From positions 1-64,000 of the forward strand of contig JAETSN010000012.1 in the NCBI GenBank assembly GCA_021769625.1: a stretch of 64,000 nt of DNA. Direction: 5' to 3'. This DNA is from [Clostridium] symbiosum (lineage in GTDB: Bacteria; Bacillota; Clostridia; Lachnospirales; Lachnospiraceae). The translations under genes were made by a program, and so were the position numbers. Positions 63,297 to 64,000 of this stretch are shown here, piece by piece. The stretch's first letter is position 1, and the number at the start of each line of letters is the position of its first letter. The notes below the pieces were generated by a model. The model was not told the DNA's origin, made no database searches, and was given only the letters and a program-made list of their open reading frames with translations.

Positions 63297-64000
63297 TTAC
63301 AGCCGGACATCCACATACATGCCCGGTTCTTTCTGCGCATTATCATCCGCCCCGGCGCCGTCTTTATCCGTCTGTTCCGCTTTCTTTTCCTCCGCCTTTT
63401 CTTCCTCCGTTTCGGTCTTTGTATCCACTTCCGTCTTTGTATCCGCTTCTTTCACTCTGTCATCCTGCGTTGTTTCCGACGCTCCTTCCGCTTTCCGGTT
63501 CGCCTCCTTCAGCGTACTCATCCCGGACGCTTCGGCGGTTTCCGCCTTCCGTCTTGCCTCGGCGAGCTCCGCTTCCTTCGCCTCCCCGCCGCCATCCTGT
63601 TTGATCTCGGCCGCCAGCACGTCCGCCCTGCCTTCCATCTTCTTCGCAGTGCCCTCCTGTACCTGCGCCTGCTTCAGGGAAGCATCCGCAGAGAGCACAG
63701 CCTGCATGCCCGCCGTGGAAAATCCGCTCTCCTCCCCTGCGGTCTTCTGATTCCCTTTGACCGCCTCCGAGGCTGCCCTCTTTTCCTCCTGTTCCTGCTT
63801 TCTCACCTCCGCCTGATGCTGCCTCAACTGCACGTTCAGGTCGCTGATCTCCTTCTGGATCTCCTGCCGCTTCTTCATTTTTTCTTCCGCGCTCAGATCC
63901 TTATTGACAGATACTTCCTGCAGCCTTTTTCTGGCATCCTCGATCTGCTTCTGGATAGCCCTGCTCTGGGCATCCGCCGCTTTTCCTGCTCCCGCCTGCG
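63297..64000 (-). CDS. FlxA-like coiled-coil protein, cut by the right edge
   Basis: At least 234 residues, open at the 5' side beyond the window. The visible N-terminal part (AIQKQIEDARKRLQEVS, then EEKMKKRQEIQKEISDLN) is the helical pattern of FlxA-like proteins. It is followed by a Gln/Glu-rich coiled coil, and the last ~70 residues are acidic and of low complexity (KTEVDTKTETEEEKAEEKK), ending MYVDVRL. FlxA belongs to a flagellar regulon in E. coli, but the function in Firmicutes is unknown. No membrane segments in the visible part. Confidence 0.7.
   Translation of the reverse strand, partial: QAGAGKAADAQSRAIQKQIEDARKRLQEVSVNKDLSAEEKMKKRQEIQKEISDLNVQLRQHQAEVRKQEQEEKRAASEAVKGNQKTAGEESGFSTAGMQAVLSADASLKQAQVQEGTAKKMEGRADVLAAEIKQDGGGEAKEAELAEARRKAETAEASGMSTLKEANRKAEGASETTQDDRVKEADTKTEVDTKTETEEEKAEEKKAEQTDKDGAGADDNAQKEPGMYVDVRL

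Overview
The window looks like a chromosomal segment of a spore-forming, glycan-degrading Firmicute of the Lachnospiraceae / Clostridium cluster XIVa type. This is inferred from BclA-like collagenous proteins, a GH94 phosphorylase and GH2 beta-mannosidase with an ABC sugar importer, several Rpn-type and AAA/PD-(D/E)XK-type proteins of kinds common in that family, and Gram-positive ribosome binding sites. Most of the window has balanced to GC-rich composition. The first ~9.5 kb is clearly AT-rich and looks acquired. I recognised no rRNA, tRNA or CRISPR array.

Region 1 (1-10.8 kb, minus strand): a surface-sugar operon. Read 5' to 3' it encodes a glycosyltransferase-like/beta-propeller-like protein, a CMP-legionaminate synthetase-type enzyme (LegF), a TylF-like methyltransferase, an N-acetyl sugar amidotransferase, a legionaminate synthase (LegI), a hydrolysing 2-epimerase (LegG), a DUF115-like protein and a DUF1919 protein. 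An IS200-type element and a truncated gene follow. Together these predict a modified nonulosonic acid (legionaminic-type, amidinated and/or O-methylated) for flagellin or another surface polymer.

Region 2 (10.8-16.2 kb): a recombination module. A tyrosine recombinase with a complete catalytic set is followed by a TnpB-like protein whose three RuvC catalytic carboxylates all appear to be replaced. Downstream of it lie ~300 nt packed with perfect hairpins. A 25-bp palindromic site between these two genes recurs in opposite orientation 2.6 kb away, beyond an Rpn-family gene; a second Rpn gene follows. This is the strongest candidate for an undescribed system: a nuclease-dead, possibly RNA-guided protein partnered with a recombinase, directly upstream of a glycan operon.

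Region 3 (16.3-25.3 kb): CapA-family phosphoesterase, AraC regulator, a small unknown protein, type I glutamine synthetase, then two collagen-like proteins flanking a TPR glycosyltransferase. A good SigK-like promoter before the second collagen gene points to a spore-surface role.

Region 4 (25.4-35.5 kb): AAA/PD-(D/E)XK protein, a MacB/FtsX-type ABC exporter with its two-component system (the kinase has an in-frame 39-bp minisatellite), a second AAA protein (DUF4143 type) preceded by three phased direct repeats, and an MFS transporter.

Region 5 (35.7-46.2 kb): a LacI-regulated beta-gluco/mannan oligosaccharide locus: permease-permease-binding protein-LacI on the minus strand, divergent from cellobiose phosphorylase-type GH94 and beta-mannosidase GH2. 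The gap between the two enzymes holds a repeat family also found at 30.65 kb.

Region 6 (46.3-64 kb): beta-carbonic anhydrase with its own SigA promoter; a transglutaminase-like surface protein, chemoreceptor and FMN-binding lipoprotein in a row; MATE exporter; thioredoxin; LrgAB; AraC regulator divergent from a GH31 alpha-xylosidase-like enzyme; a third AAA/nuclease-like protein; an oxidoreductase plus ROK kinase pair next to a decayed LacI regulator; and a FlxA-like coiled-coil protein cut by the right edge.
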